A stretch of DNA of 64,000 nt from Chitinophaga ginsengisoli (GTDB lineage Bacteria; Bacteroidota; Bacteroidia; Chitinophagales; Chitinophagaceae), in NCBI RefSeq assembly GCF_003014595.1, contig NZ_PYGK01000001.1, forward strand, positions 682,001-746,000. Reading direction: 5' to 3'. The notes under the pieces were generated by a model. That model ran no database searches. It had not been told where the DNA came from and saw only the letters and a program-made list of their open reading frames with translations. Of this stretch, positions 18,880-26,716 are shown piece by piece (position 1 is the stretch's first letter; each line of letters opens with the position of its first letter). The position numbers and the translations under genes were made by a program.

Positions 18880-20313
18880 ATGGTGGCAAGACGAGATTTT
18901 ATCAGGAACAGCAGTTTGCTGGCAGGCGCTGTGGCGCTGGGTTTTCCAAAGGCAGTACTGGGTATGACGGCAGATTATGTATCCCAACGTCCGCCGCTGG
19001 CACAACGTAAGTTCACCAGCGAGGCCGTAGAAAAAACAATCGCAGCAATTAAACAACAGATCGCAGATCCTAAACTGGCCTGGATGTTCGAGAACTGTTT
19101 CCCTAACACACTGGACACTACCGTACAGTTCAAAGTGGAAAAGGGCCGTCCGGACACCTTCGTATTGACCGGCGATATCCATGCGATGTGGCTGCGTGAC
19201 TCCACTGCGCAGGTGTGGCCTTACCTGTCCCTGATAAAAGAGGACGACAAACTGAAACAACTGATTGCAGGGGTGGTGAACAGGCAGACAAAATGTATCC
19301 TGATCGATCCTTATGCGAATGCCTTCAACGAAGGGCCAACCGGTAGCGAATGGGATTCTGACCTGACTGAAATGAAGCCGGAACTGCACGAGCGTAAATG
19401 GGAAATTGACTCCCTCTGTTATACCGTACGTCTGGCTTACAACTACTGGAAAGAGAGTGGTGATGCCAGCGTGCTGGACGACAACTATAAAAAGGCGGCT
19501 AAGTCGATCGTGAAAACGTTCAAGGAGCAACAGCGTAAGGAAGGCAAAGGCCCTTATAAGTTCCAGCGTAAAACGCCGGTTCAGTCAGACACTGTTCCAA
19601 ATAGTGGCTGGGGCGCACCTATGCAGCCGGTGGGGCTGATCGTGTCTATCTTCCGTCCTTCTGACGATGCGACCGTTTTCCCTTTCCTGATCCCTTCCAA
19701 TATGTTTGCCGTAGTATCCCTGCGTCAGCTGACTGAGATCAGTGAAGTGGTGTTCAAAGATGCTGCTTTTGCAAAAGAGTGCCGCGACCTGGCCGACGAA
19801 GTGGACAGGGCGATCAAGGCATACGCTATCGTAGAGCATCCGCAGCTGGGGCATATGTATCCCCTGGAAGTAGATGGTTATGGTAACCGCCTGTTCCTGG
19901 ACGATACCAACGTACCAAGCCTGTTGTCTATTCCTTACCTGGGATATACCACTGTGGATGATCCATTATACCAGAATGCCCGTCACTTTGTATGGAGCAC
20001 TTTCCATTGCTGGTTCTACAAGGGTAAATATGGTGATGGTGTAGGTAGTCCGCATACCGGACCTGATTTTATCTGGCCGATGAGTATTATCATGAAGGCG
20101 CTGACCACCAGCAATCCGGAAGAAATTGCGGAATGTCTGAAAACACTGCGTAATACAGATGGTGGCACAGGTTTCATCCACGAGTCCTATCATAAAGATG
20201 ATCCAACCAAATACACCCGTAAATGGTTTGCATGGGCCAATACACTGTTCGGTGAACTGCTGCTGAAAATAAGCAAAGAGCATCCGGAGCTGTTGAAAAG
20301 ACAATATGCATAA
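18880..20313 (+). CDS. GH125 exo-alpha-1,6-mannosidase-like protein
   Basis: 477-residue glycoside hydrolase family 125 (former DUF1237). Known members remove non-reducing alpha-1,6-mannose by inversion, without a metal. The export signal [19 protein letters not shown] has twin arginines, so Tat export is plausible. Family motifs include [20 protein letters not shown] (residues ~90-109, with a conserved catalytic-region Asp), [30 protein letters not shown], and [16 protein letters not shown] near the end. It stands alone with its own terminator and has no SusCD neighbour. Confidence 0.9.
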   Translation: MVARRDFIRNSSLLAGAVALGFPKAVLGMTADYVSQRPPLAQRKFTSEAVEKTIAAIKQQIADPKLAWMFENCFPNTLDTTVQFKVEKGRPDTFVLTGDIHAMWLRDSTAQVWPYLSLIKEDDKLKQLIAGVVNRQTKCILIDPYANAFNEGPTGSEWDSDLTEMKPELHERKWEIDSLCYTVRLAYNYWKESGDASVLDDNYKKAAKSIVKTFKEQQRKEGKGPYKFQRKTPVQSDTVPNSGWGAPMQPVGLIVSIFRPSDDATVFPFLIPSNMFAVVSLRQLTEISEVVFKDAAFAKECRDLADEVDRAIKAYAIVEHPQLGHMYPLEVDGYGNRLFLDDTNVPSLLSIPYLGYTTVDDPLYQNARHFVWSTFHCWFYKGKYGDGVGSPHTGPDFIWPMSIIMKALTTSNPEEIAECLKTLRNTDGGTGFIHESYHKDDPTKYTRKWFAWANTLFGELLLKISKEHPELLKRQYA

Positions 20314-20339
20314 ACCGATTTCATATATCTCTTTTAGTG

Positions 20340-20377
20340 CTCATCCTTCGTATACAAGCGAAGGATGAGTATTTTTA
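20340..20377 (+). terminator. Intrinsic terminator after the GH125 gene
   Basis: A perfect 11-bp stem (CTCATCCTTCG / CGAAGGATGAG) with an 8-base loop is followed by TATTTTTAG, 26 bases after the stop. Confidence 0.88.
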
Positions 20378-20412
20378 GGACTGTTTTAATCTTCACCTTA
20401 ATGCGATAACCC

Positions 20413-22194
20413 ATGGCCCCTTTAGCCATTTACGAACAGCAGATCAACGATTATAAATCAGAAATGACACAAGTACAGCGGCGATTAAGTGCGCTGGGCT
20501 GGATAAGGCTGTTATGTTTTGCAGGTGTCCTTTTCTGCGGATATAAATTCTTCCGCAGCGATTTTGACTATACCTGGTTACTGACAGGATTGCTTCCACT
20601 AGCGGCGTTTGTCGTGGTACTGGTGCGTTACCTTTCACAACAGGAGAAACTGGCTCTGCTTAAAACATTGCTGGATCTGAATGAAAAGGAATGGCGGCTG
20701 GCGGCTACAGGGCAATCGGGTTTTGATGACGGCAACCGGTTTGGAGATGAGCAGCATCCTTATACCGGCGATCTCGACGTATTCGGCCAGGCTTCCCTTT
20801 ATGCGCATATGAACCGTACCGGCACATTAATGGGAGCGAAAGCGCTGGCAGATGCATTGAAACAACCCCTGATGGACGCAGTACACATCAGGCAACAACA
20901 GGAGGTAGTGCGGGAGCTGACACCGCGGTTTAAATTCCGGCAGTTGTTTGCTGCGCATGCATCGCTGATAGGGGAACAGCCCGAGGATATACCCGGCCTG
21001 TATAGGTGGTTATCCATGCCATATGAATTCCTGAATGAAAAGTGGATCAACATTGCACGCTGGTTAATGCCCCTGCTGTTGTTGGGAGGAGCGGTATATT
21101 ATTTTGTAGCGGACGAATATTATGTGTTCACTTTTTTCCTCTGTGTGAACTGGATTATACTGGGATCGCAGATAAAGAAGGTAAATGCGCAACATCAGCT
21201 CATTTCCAATAAGGAGAAGACATTTGGTAAGCTATCATGGCTGCTGCAGTTGATCAGTATGGAAAAGGCAGAAAATGCGACGCTGCTGAGAGCGCAGCAT
21301 GAGCAGGCCCTTGCCGCGAAAACAGCGCTGAGTCAACTGGCGAAGATCTGCAATGCGCTGGATCAGCGTCTGAACCTGCTGATAGGTGTATTCCTGAATT
21401 CATTGGTATTATATGATCTGCATTGTATAATAGCCCTTGAAAAATGGAAATCCCGTTATAAGAACGAATTGCCTGGCTGGCTGGATGTGATCGAGAAAAT
21501 GGAGGTCTGGAACAGTATGGCCACATTTGCCTATAATCATCCGGAATATATTTATCCTTCTATTAACGATAATGAGACCCAGCTGGTGGCCACCGGTGTG
21601 GGGCATCCACTGATCCCGGCGGCGGAGTGCGTACGTAATGATATTGGTATCGGTGCTCCACAACAGTTCCTGATCATTACAGGGTCTAATATGAGCGGAA
21701 AGAGCACCTTCCTGCGCAGCGTGGGTAGTAACCTGGTGCTGGGGCTTCGCGGAATGCCGGTATGTGCTGCCAGCTTTGCCTGTAGTCCGATGCAGATCAT
21801 GACCTCTATGCGTATCAAAGATTCCATAGCCAAGCATACGTCCTATTTCCAGGCGGAGCTATTACGTCTGCAACAGATAGTGGGAGTGCTTAGGAGCGGC
21901 GCGCCGGTATTTATCCTGCTGGATGAAATATTGAAAGGCACCAACTCCGAAGATAAACTGGCAGGTTCCCGGCGGCTGATAGAACATTTCCTGCAGTATC
22001 ACTGCCTGGGAATGATTGCCACGCATGACCTGGAGCTGGGACATATGGAGGAGACCTATCCTCAGCGTATCCGTAATTATTGTTTTGAGAGTACCATTAA
22101 AGATGATCAGCTATTCTTCGATTACCGCATCCGGGAAGGTGTAGCGCGTAATAAGAATGCGACTTTCCTCATGCAAAAGATGGAAATAATATGA
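20413..22194 (+). CDS. Membrane-anchored MutS-like ATPase
   Basis: 593-residue protein with a MutS domain V ATPase at its C-terminus and no mismatch-recognition domain. The N-terminus carries two hydrophobic helices (~28-46 and ~54-73) and a further hairpin near 215-255, which suggests membrane attachment. The core helices (residues ~120-400) resemble the MutS lever/clamp. The ATPase has Walker A GSNMSGKSTFLRSVG near 424, Walker B FILLDEILKGTN and the switch ATHDLELG. This is a known but poorly characterised Bacteroidota family. There is no Smr domain as in MutS2, so a role in standard mismatch repair is unlikely. Confidence 0.85.
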   Translation: MAPLAIYEQQINDYKSEMTQVQRRLSALGWIRLLCFAGVLFCGYKFFRSDFDYTWLLTGLLPLAAFVVVLVRYLSQQEKLALLKTLLDLNEKEWRLAATGQSGFDDGNRFGDEQHPYTGDLDVFGQASLYAHMNRTGTLMGAKALADALKQPLMDAVHIRQQQEVVRELTPRFKFRQLFAAHASLIGEQPEDIPGLYRWLSMPYEFLNEKWINIARWLMPLLLLGGAVYYFVADEYYVFTFFLCVNWIILGSQIKKVNAQHQLISNKEKTFGKLSWLLQLISMEKAENATLLRAQHEQALAAKTALSQLAKICNALDQRLNLLIGVFLNSLVLYDLHCIIALEKWKSRYKNELPGWLDVIEKMEVWNSMATFAYNHPEYIYPSINDNETQLVATGVGHPLIPAAECVRNDIGIGAPQQFLIITGSNMSGKSTFLRSVGSNLVLGLRGMPVCAASFACSPMQIMTSMRIKDSIAKHTSYFQAELLRLQQIVGVLRSGAPVFILLDEILKGTNSEDKLAGSRRLIEHFLQYHCLGMIATHDLELGHMEETYPQRIRNYCFESTIKDDQLFFDYRIREGVARNKNATFLMQKMEII

Positions 22195-22244
22195 TTTGGT
22201 AAATAGCTAATTAATTTAGTATTTTTACTAAAAATATTAGCTGT

Positions 22245-23327
22245 ATGACCTTGCCATTTCAGGAGGGGATTCCTGAAAATCCCTATTACAAAGGACGTGG
22301 AGCCCAGTTAAATCCTAAGAACAAGTATCTCCGGAATGAGTATGCGCAGGAGCATGTGGAAGGTATCGATGAGTGGTGGCAGGCAGATGTGCCTACCCAG
22401 ATACTGGAGGAGCATGCAAAAACGCTGGTCAATAAAGTGGACAGCCCGGATGTAGGGATGTGGTATTCTATGAATCCTTACCAGGGCTGTGAACATGGTT
22501 GTATCTATTGCTATGCGCGTAATGCGCATCAGTTCTGGGGTATGAGCGCGGGACTTGATTTTGAACGGAAGATCGTGGTGAAGCGGAATGCACCGGAATT
22601 GTTGAAGAAATTCCTCGATAATAAGAACTGGGTACCCAAACCTATTTCCCTTTCCGGCAATACGGACTGTTATCAGCCGCTGGAAAGGAAGATGTTCCTG
22701 ACCCGCCAGTTGCTGGCTATAGCACTGGATTATAAGCAGCCTATTGGTATTATTACAAAGAACTCGCTGGTGCTGAGAGATAAATATATCCTGCAGCAGA
22801 TGGCGCAGCATAACCTGGTATGTGTATACGTATCTATCACCACTATGCAGGAGGATCTGCGGCAGAAGATGGAGCCGCGCACTACCACCGCAGCACAGCG
22901 TCTGAAGATCGTGAAGGAACTGAGTGACCTGGGTATTCCGGTAGGGGTAATGACTGCACCGATGATACCGGGACTAAATGATCATGAGATGCCAGCTTTA
23001 TTGGAAGCAGCTGCGGCAAATGGTGCGAAGTTTGCAGGGTATACTGTCGTTCGCCTGAATGATGCGGTGAAGATCATATTCAATGACTGGTTGTATAAGA
23101 ACTTTCCTGACAGGGCCGATAAAGTATGGCATCAGATAGAGAGCCTGCATGATGGCCATGTGAATGACAGTGATTTCGGCCGGCGGATGAGAGGAGCAGG
23201 GAATATTGCAGATATGATCCGGCAACAATTCAAGGTGCACACGAAAAGACTGGGAATGAACCAGGAACGTTTTGAGTTCAATACATCGCTGTTTGAACGT
23301 CCGCAGGTGCAGTTGAAATTGTTCTGA
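22245..23327 (+). CDS. Radical SAM protein, PA0069/SPL-like family
   Basis: 360-residue radical SAM enzyme of the PA0069-type group, related to spore photoproduct lyase. The cluster motif is CEHGCIYC with Cys82, Cys86 and Cys89 (C-x3-C-x2-C). SLSGNTDCYQPLERK follows near residue 133 and VGVMTAPMIPGLNDHEMP further on. The C-terminal tail (RLGMNQERFEFNTSLFERP) is typical. The biochemical role of the family is not established; DNA-lesion repair is a guess from the SPL relationship. It starts 50 bases after the MutS-like gene on the same strand and may be cotranscribed with it. Confidence 0.88.
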   Translation: MTLPFQEGIPENPYYKGRGAQLNPKNKYLRNEYAQEHVEGIDEWWQADVPTQILEEHAKTLVNKVDSPDVGMWYSMNPYQGCEHGCIYCYARNAHQFWGMSAGLDFERKIVVKRNAPELLKKFLDNKNWVPKPISLSGNTDCYQPLERKMFLTRQLLAIALDYKQPIGIITKNSLVLRDKYILQQMAQHNLVCVYVSITTMQEDLRQKMEPRTTTAAQRLKIVKELSDLGIPVGVMTAPMIPGLNDHEMPALLEAAAANGAKFAGYTVVRLNDAVKIIFNDWLYKNFPDRADKVWHQIESLHDGHVNDSDFGRRMRGAGNIADMIRQQFKVHTKRLGMNQERFEFNTSLFERPQVQLKLF

Positions 23328-23673
23328 GGGCCAGGTTGGGGCGAGGTAGTGCTGAACCGAGGGGCAATTAGGATTGTTCTGAGGAGACCGTGCCGGCCGA
23401 GAGTAGGGAAGGACCAGTTATGAAATTGAGTGAATAGCGACTGTCTGGTGTAGCAGGATGGGGAACAAATGTACTTTTCGCACATACTAACTTTATTGCA
23501 ACACAAGATATATCTATGATGTAGATCAGTTTTAAGTCGCGGGACGGCGGGAAGATGGTCTGGACGGGCGCAGGAGCATTTTAATTATGAGTATACCTAC
23601 CTGTTAACAAAAAATTGATGTGGGTATAGAAAAAGTTTATTAGTTAAAATGCGGAAATAAAAAAAATAAAAAA
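23328..23673. other. Non-coding stretch after the radical SAM gene
   Basis: No supported gene. The first 100 bases are unusually purine- and G-rich (runs such as GGTTGGGGCGAGG) and repeat the 12-mer ATTGTTCTGAGG from the 3' end of the preceding gene (23318-23329 and 23373-23384). The rest is AT-rich and leads into the TAnnTTTG box at 23674. No terminator is obvious for the radical SAM gene. Confidence 0.5.
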
Positions 23674-23681
23674 TATCTTTG
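23674..23681 (+). promoter_or_regulatory. -7 box ahead of the first 30-codon ORF
   Basis: TATCTTTG is an exact TAnnTTTG match, 19 bases before the ATG at 23701. No TTG is present at the standard -33 spacing. Confidence 0.55.
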
Positions 23682-23700
23682 TGTAAGCAATAAATAAAAA

Positions 23701-23793
23701 ATGAAACGCAATCCAGAATATACTATTTCGGCGATGTCCTGTAAGCAAAAGCAGGCCAGAAGTAGGTTGCGGGTATGTTGCACCAATTGTTAA
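23701..23793 (+). CDS. Small ORF A1 (30 codons), Cys-rich end
   Basis: A possible 30-residue peptide beginning MKRNPEYTISAMS, with a basic middle (KQKQARSRLR) and four Cys, three of them in the last five residues (C-C-T-N-C). A -7 box lies 20 bases upstream and an intrinsic terminator begins 27 bases after the stop, so a short independent transcript is well supported. Whether the peptide is made is uncertain. Clustered Cys codons right before a terminator recall an attenuator leader. A secreted or modified peptide is the alternative, but there is no leader/core pattern I recognise. Its layout is mirrored at 24964-25056. Confidence 0.4.
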   Translation: MKRNPEYTISAMSCKQKQARSRLRVCCTNC

Positions 23794-23820
23794 CGAATTC
23801 AAGTTATCAAATGATATAAC

Positions 23821-23853
23821 AAAGGTCCCGCAGAGATTGCGGGACCTTTTGCT
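23821..23853 (+). terminator. Terminator after small ORF A1
   Basis: An 11-bp perfect stem (AAAGGTCCCGC / GCGGGACCTTT) with a 7-base loop, then TTTTGCTTT. Confidence 0.9.
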
Positions 23854-23870
23854 TTAGAAGAATCTAAACA

Positions 23871-23990
23871 ATGATTGAGCAAGACAACTGTGAGATAACT
23901 GTAAGGTATATATATCGCCTGGTAAAGCCGGCGGTCAGTGTACGAAAGGATGGCTTCGCCTTAAGGAAGCCTAATGGGTATAGTGTGTAG
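23871..23990 (+). ncRNA. Second unit of block A: structured RNA and/or 39-codon ORF
   Basis: This segment lies between two strong terminators and so is either a separate short transcript or a read-through product. It contains an uninterrupted 39-codon ORF (MIEQDNCEITVRYIYRLVKP..., ending GYSV). The same DNA can form hairpins, e.g. GGCTTC / GAAGCC near 23952-23971. No promoter box is visible between the upstream terminator and the ATG. I cannot decide between peptide and RNA. Confidence 0.3.
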
Positions 23991-24016
23991 TCAAACATAG
24001 AACTTATGTATATGCT

Positions 24017-24048
24017 ACCCGGCCCATTTGATGGAGCCGGGTTTTTTT
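24017..24048 (+). terminator. Terminator closing block A
   Basis: ACCCGGC and GCCGGGT form a 7-bp stem around a 12-base loop and are followed by a run of T to 24048. It lies 27 bases after the 39-codon ORF and 85 before the DinB-fold gene. Confidence 0.88.
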
Positions 24049-24132
24049 ATAAATATTCAATAAATACTGTTATGTGCCAGAGCCGTACAGAAAGTGGAGC
24101 TGGTCAGGTGCATAACCCCAAACCGATAGATC

Positions 24133-24762
24133 ATGAGAAACGTAATTCAATCAGTAAGAGAGGCATTGCTTACCAACTTCAGGGAGTTAGACACCTGGTT
24201 CGAAAAAGATTTGGACCTGCTACACTTTAAACCGGATACAAACCATTGGAATATCCGGGAGGTGCTGGAGCATATCAGCCTGACTAACTATTTTCTGTTG
24301 CTTATTATTAACAAGAGCACACGCAGAGCATTGGAACGTAAACGTTCTGCAAATGCGATTATCTTACCGGCAGACTACCAGGATAAGTTCGATAAGATTG
24401 ACGTGATTGGCAGCCGTTCATTCGGCTGGATCAGACCAGAACATCTGGAACCAAGTGGTTTGCAGGATATGAGAGATATCAGGGTGTTGCTCAAACAACA
24501 GTTCGCACAATGTATGTATAACCTTAGTTTGCTGAAAAATGGCGAAGGTATGCTGGTATTGACCAACATGTCTGTGAACCATTTGGGTAAACTGGATATC
24601 TATCAATATATCTATTTCCTTACCAAACACATTGAACGGCACATCCGCCAGATGCAACGTTTGGCTAAGCAATATGAAGGAGCATCAGCAGAAGATGATG
24701 TGGTGACAAACGATACAGTGAATGCTCCTGACGAAGAAGCAGAAAGCATGTTATTGATATAA
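24133..24762 (+). CDS. DinB-fold protein
   Basis: 209-residue protein resembling the DinB/YfiT four-helix-bundle superfamily, whose members include thiol-dependent transferases and many proteins of unknown role. The N-terminal helix has ALLTNFRELDTWFEKD; WNIREVLEHISLTNYFLLLI (near 39-58) holds a conserved first metal-site His; and IYFLTKHIERHIRQMQRL (near 160-178) carries the paired His residues. The expected metal triad H...H-x3-H is therefore present. The acidic tail (ASAEDDVVTNDTVN) is likely disordered. It is preceded by terminator-rich block A and has its own terminator. Confidence 0.72.
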   Translation: MRNVIQSVREALLTNFRELDTWFEKDLDLLHFKPDTNHWNIREVLEHISLTNYFLLLIINKSTRRALERKRSANAIILPADYQDKFDKIDVIGSRSFGWIRPEHLEPSGLQDMRDIRVLLKQQFAQCMYNLSLLKNGEGMLVLTNMSVNHLGKLDIYQYIYFLTKHIERHIRQMQRLAKQYEGASAEDDVVTNDTVNAPDEEAESMLLI

Positions 24763-24816
24763 ATAGGTCGACCTCTCATCGTCTGTTGTTTTGGGCACCC
24801 TTTGAGTAAAATAAGC

Positions 24817-24845
24817 ACCGGTGGCTGAATGCCACCGGTATTTTT
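24817..24845 (+). terminator. Terminator after the DinB-fold gene
   Basis: A perfect 9-bp stem (ACCGGTGGC / GCCACCGGT) with loop TGAAT is followed by ATTTTT. Confidence 0.9.
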
Positions 24846-24899
24846 ATAGCGCGGATAGTAATAGCAGTAGAAAACTTTAAAGAAAAAAGTGCAAAAAAA

Positions 24900-24931
24900 T
24901 TGTTAAAGTTCCAATAATCGATATATATTTG
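24900..24931 (+). promoter_or_regulatory. Promoter of block B (TTG-N21-TATATTTG)
   Basis: TTG at 24900-24902 is followed after 21 bases by TATATTTG at 24924-24931, an excellent Bacteroidota promoter. The ATG of the next short ORF is 32 bases downstream of the box. This is good evidence that block B is transcribed. Confidence 0.75.
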
Positions 24932-24963
24932 CACTATCATTAACGAATAAACTATTTAATAAC

Positions 24964-25056
24964 ATGCTCAATACACAAATTCACATGAACACAACGCCAG
25001 CATCCTTTGAGAAGGGTGGTTGCAGCGGGTTCCGGGCATGTTATAAGTTTAAATGA
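24964..25056 (+). CDS. Small ORF B1 (30 codons)
   Basis: A possible 30-residue peptide beginning MLNTQIHMNTTPASFEK and ending GGCSGFRACYKFK, with two Cys. A second Met at residue 8 is an alternative start. It has a strong promoter in front and a GC-rich terminator beginning 22 bases after the stop. Length, position between promoter and terminator, and a following second short ORF plus terminator all match block A, although the peptide sequences are not alike. It may be a leader peptide or a small functional peptide; no modification enzyme is nearby apart from an unrelated-looking radical SAM gene 1.6 kb upstream. Confidence 0.45.
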   Translation: MLNTQIHMNTTPASFEKGGCSGFRACYKFK

Positions 25057-25078
25057 GAAAAACTTATTAGCATATATA

Positions 25079-25113
25079 AAGCCCCGGGACCAAGGCCCCG
25101 GGGCTTTTTCTTT
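25079..25113 (+). terminator. Terminator after small ORF B1
   Basis: A 10-bp stem (AAGCCCCGGG / CCCGGGGCTT) is followed by TTTCTTTT. It is one of the most GC-rich hairpins in the window. Confidence 0.93.
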
Positions 25114-25126
25114 TCAGCAAAACTGA

Positions 25127-25228
25127 ATGAAAGGCAAACGGATAAAAAGACATAGTAACCAGGGCCAGTCTGCGTATTGGAGCATAGTGCTGCTAACATC
25201 AGCACTAATCAGACCAGGTATGCGATGA
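25127..25228 (+). ncRNA. Second unit of block B: structured RNA and/or 33-codon ORF
   Basis: The segment lies between two terminators. It contains a 33-codon ORF that would give a basic N-terminus (MKGKRIKRHSNQ) followed by a hydrophobic stretch (YWSIVLLTSALI), like a tiny membrane peptide. The same DNA forms a hairpin AGTGCTG / CAGCACT inside the ORF. No promoter box lies between the upstream terminator and this ATG. Peptide and RNA readings are both open. Confidence 0.3.
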
Positions 25229-25254
25229 CGTAGTATATACGTTAACGTTATTGG

Positions 25255-25285
25255 CCCGGTCTGTGTAAACTGACCGGGTTTTTTT
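25255..25285 (+). terminator. Terminator closing block B
   Basis: CCCGGTC (25255-25261) pairs with GACCGGG (25272-25278), followed by seven T. It begins 27 bases after the 33-codon ORF. Confidence 0.88.
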
Positions 25286-25324
25286 ATGATATTTTGGATT
25301 GAGTAGGTACAATTAGTTAACGTA

Positions 25325-25348
25325 AAGCGGGGTATTCTTACCCCGCTT
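25325..25348. terminator. Additional perfect hairpin before the AAA ATPase gene
   Basis: A 10-bp perfect stem (AAGCGGGGTA / TACCCCGCTT) with tetraloop TTCT, without a T-tract on either strand. It is the fifth strong hairpin within 1.6 kb and may be a regulatory structure rather than a terminator. Confidence 0.5.
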
Positions 25349-25458
25349 AAATTGAACCTTCTTCAGTCATTAACAGATTGTTTTCGTCTTAATTTGTATT
25401 AACCCCCCGTTGTCATTGCCGGACGCCAGGAGCGTTCCGGTATATGATAACCAACATG

Positions 25459-25466
25459 TACATTTG
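25459..25466 (+). promoter_or_regulatory. -7 box for the AAA ATPase gene
   Basis: TACATTTG matches TAnnTTTG and lies 19 bases before the ATG at 25485. TTC at 25435-25437, 21 bases upstream, is a weak -33 match. This site supports the 25485 start and argues against upstream starts. Confidence 0.6.
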
Positions 25467-25484
25467 CATACTTATTTGAACAGC

Positions 25485-26546
25485 ATGGAGAATATTTTAC
25501 CGCAGCGGGTGATAGGAGGAGATAATATTTTTGGGAACGGATTAATGGAAAGCAAATCCCTGTACCTGTATTATTTTAATGCTTTGCCTAATGTCAATTT
25601 TATTTATACTATAAATGGCGAGAAGTCGCTGGACGCATTTAAAAAAGCATTCGCAGACCGTATCGTAAAAATTTACATCAGAGAAGAGATCGGTGATAAA
25701 GACAAAGAATATAAACATGATCTTGCCCTGATCGTACTGAATAATGAAAGTGTAATTGAATTCGGAGATGATTATTGTGAGATCCTGCATAATGGCACAT
25801 CTCCGGACTTGATAGCAGAAGTGACAGCTTTGGTACGTAAATACCGTACCCGTGAAAAGCGTAAGAAGTATGAGATCAATCTCATCACCACGGGAGAACG
25901 TGGACTGACACTGAAAGCCATGGAGTTTAAAAGAACGAAGCTGGACCTTTCATTATATTATGAGGATGATTTTACCGCAATAGATCAGCTGATCTATAAA
26001 CGGCTGAATACAAATGATGACAAAGGTATTGTGCTATTGCACGGATTGCCCGGTACAGGTAAGACCACTTACCTGCGTTACCTGATCGGACGCCTGAAGA
26101 AACGCGTATTGTTCCTGTCGCCCGCGGTGGCAGCGAATATCATGTCGCCAGACTTTATAGACCTTTTGATCGACAATCCCAATACGATTCTGGTCATTGA
26201 AGATGCTGAGAACATTATCATGGACAGGAAAACATCGGGTAATTCATCCGTGTCCAACCTGTTAAATCTGTCTGACGGTCTGCTGGCAGACTGTATGAAT
26301 GTACAGGTAGTATGTACTTTCAACAGTGATCTTTCCCAGATAGACGGAGCGCTGATGCGTAAAGGAAGGCTTATTGCCAAATATGAATTTGGTAAACTCT
26401 CCGTTCGCAAAGCGCAGCAACTGTCTGGTAAACAGGGATATAATACTGTTATCAGTCAGCCTATGACCATTGCAGAGGTCATGAACCAGCATGAACCTTC
26501 TTTTGAGAAGAAGGAGATCCCAATCGGTTTTCGCGCCCAATTCTAA
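25485..26546 (+). CDS. AAA-family ATPase, function unknown
   Basis: 353-residue cytoplasmic AAA ATPase from the ATG at 25485, chosen because a -7 box lies 19 bases upstream; the frame stays open a further 75 bases to a TTG. The first ~165 residues form an alpha/beta domain I do not recognise (MESKSLYLYYFNALPNVNFI, KIYIREEIGDKDKEYKHDLA). The ATPase follows: Walker A GLPGTGKT at 187-194, Walker B ILVIEDAE at 235-242, sensor-1-like VVCTFNSDL and the arginine-bearing GALMRKGRL. This resembles BCS1/proteasomal-type AAA modules that remodel protein complexes. A good terminator follows. Confidence 0.78.
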   Translation: MENILPQRVIGGDNIFGNGLMESKSLYLYYFNALPNVNFIYTINGEKSLDAFKKAFADRIVKIYIREEIGDKDKEYKHDLALIVLNNESVIEFGDDYCEILHNGTSPDLIAEVTALVRKYRTREKRKKYEINLITTGERGLTLKAMEFKRTKLDLSLYYEDDFTAIDQLIYKRLNTNDDKGIVLLHGLPGTGKTTYLRYLIGRLKKRVLFLSPAVAANIMSPDFIDLLIDNPNTILVIEDAENIIMDRKTSGNSSVSNLLNLSDGLLADCMNVQVVCTFNSDLSQIDGALMRKGRLIAKYEFGKLSVRKAQQLSGKQGYNTVISQPMTIAEVMNQHEPSFEKKEIPIGFRAQF

Positions 26547-26555
26547 CACCTGATA

Positions 26556-26603
26556 CCAATTGCAGACGTGTGGTTTACTACACGTTTGTAATTGGCTTTT
26601 TTA
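26556..26603 (+). terminator. Terminator after the AAA ATPase gene
   Basis: A 16-bp stem (CCAATTGCAGACGTGT / ACACGTTTGTAATTGG, two wobble pairs) is followed by CTTTTTTATT. Confidence 0.9.
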
Positions 26604-26716
26604 TTTGTCTACAAAAATGATGGACTAATATGTGAGAAAAATTGTAATATTGTTTTGATTTCACTCCGTTGGCCACCAAGCAATAGAGATTTTATCTGTA
26701 ATCGAAACTATATCAA

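Noticed and set aside
23318..23384. 12-bp direct repeat ATTGTTCTGAGG as a target-site duplication
   Set aside because: One copy is in the 3' end of the radical SAM gene and the interval (44 bases) contains no element; chance or local slippage is enough.
23880..24010. tRNA or riboswitch in block A
   Set aside because: No cloverleaf with acceptor stem and T-loop GTTCGAATC pattern, and no recognisable riboswitch core; only local hairpins and terminators.
22245..25056. Radical SAM gene plus Cys-containing peptides as a RiPP cluster
   Set aside because: The radical SAM protein is of the PA0069/SPL-like type without a SPASM domain or RRE, lies 370 bases or more from the peptides, and no transporter or protease is nearby.
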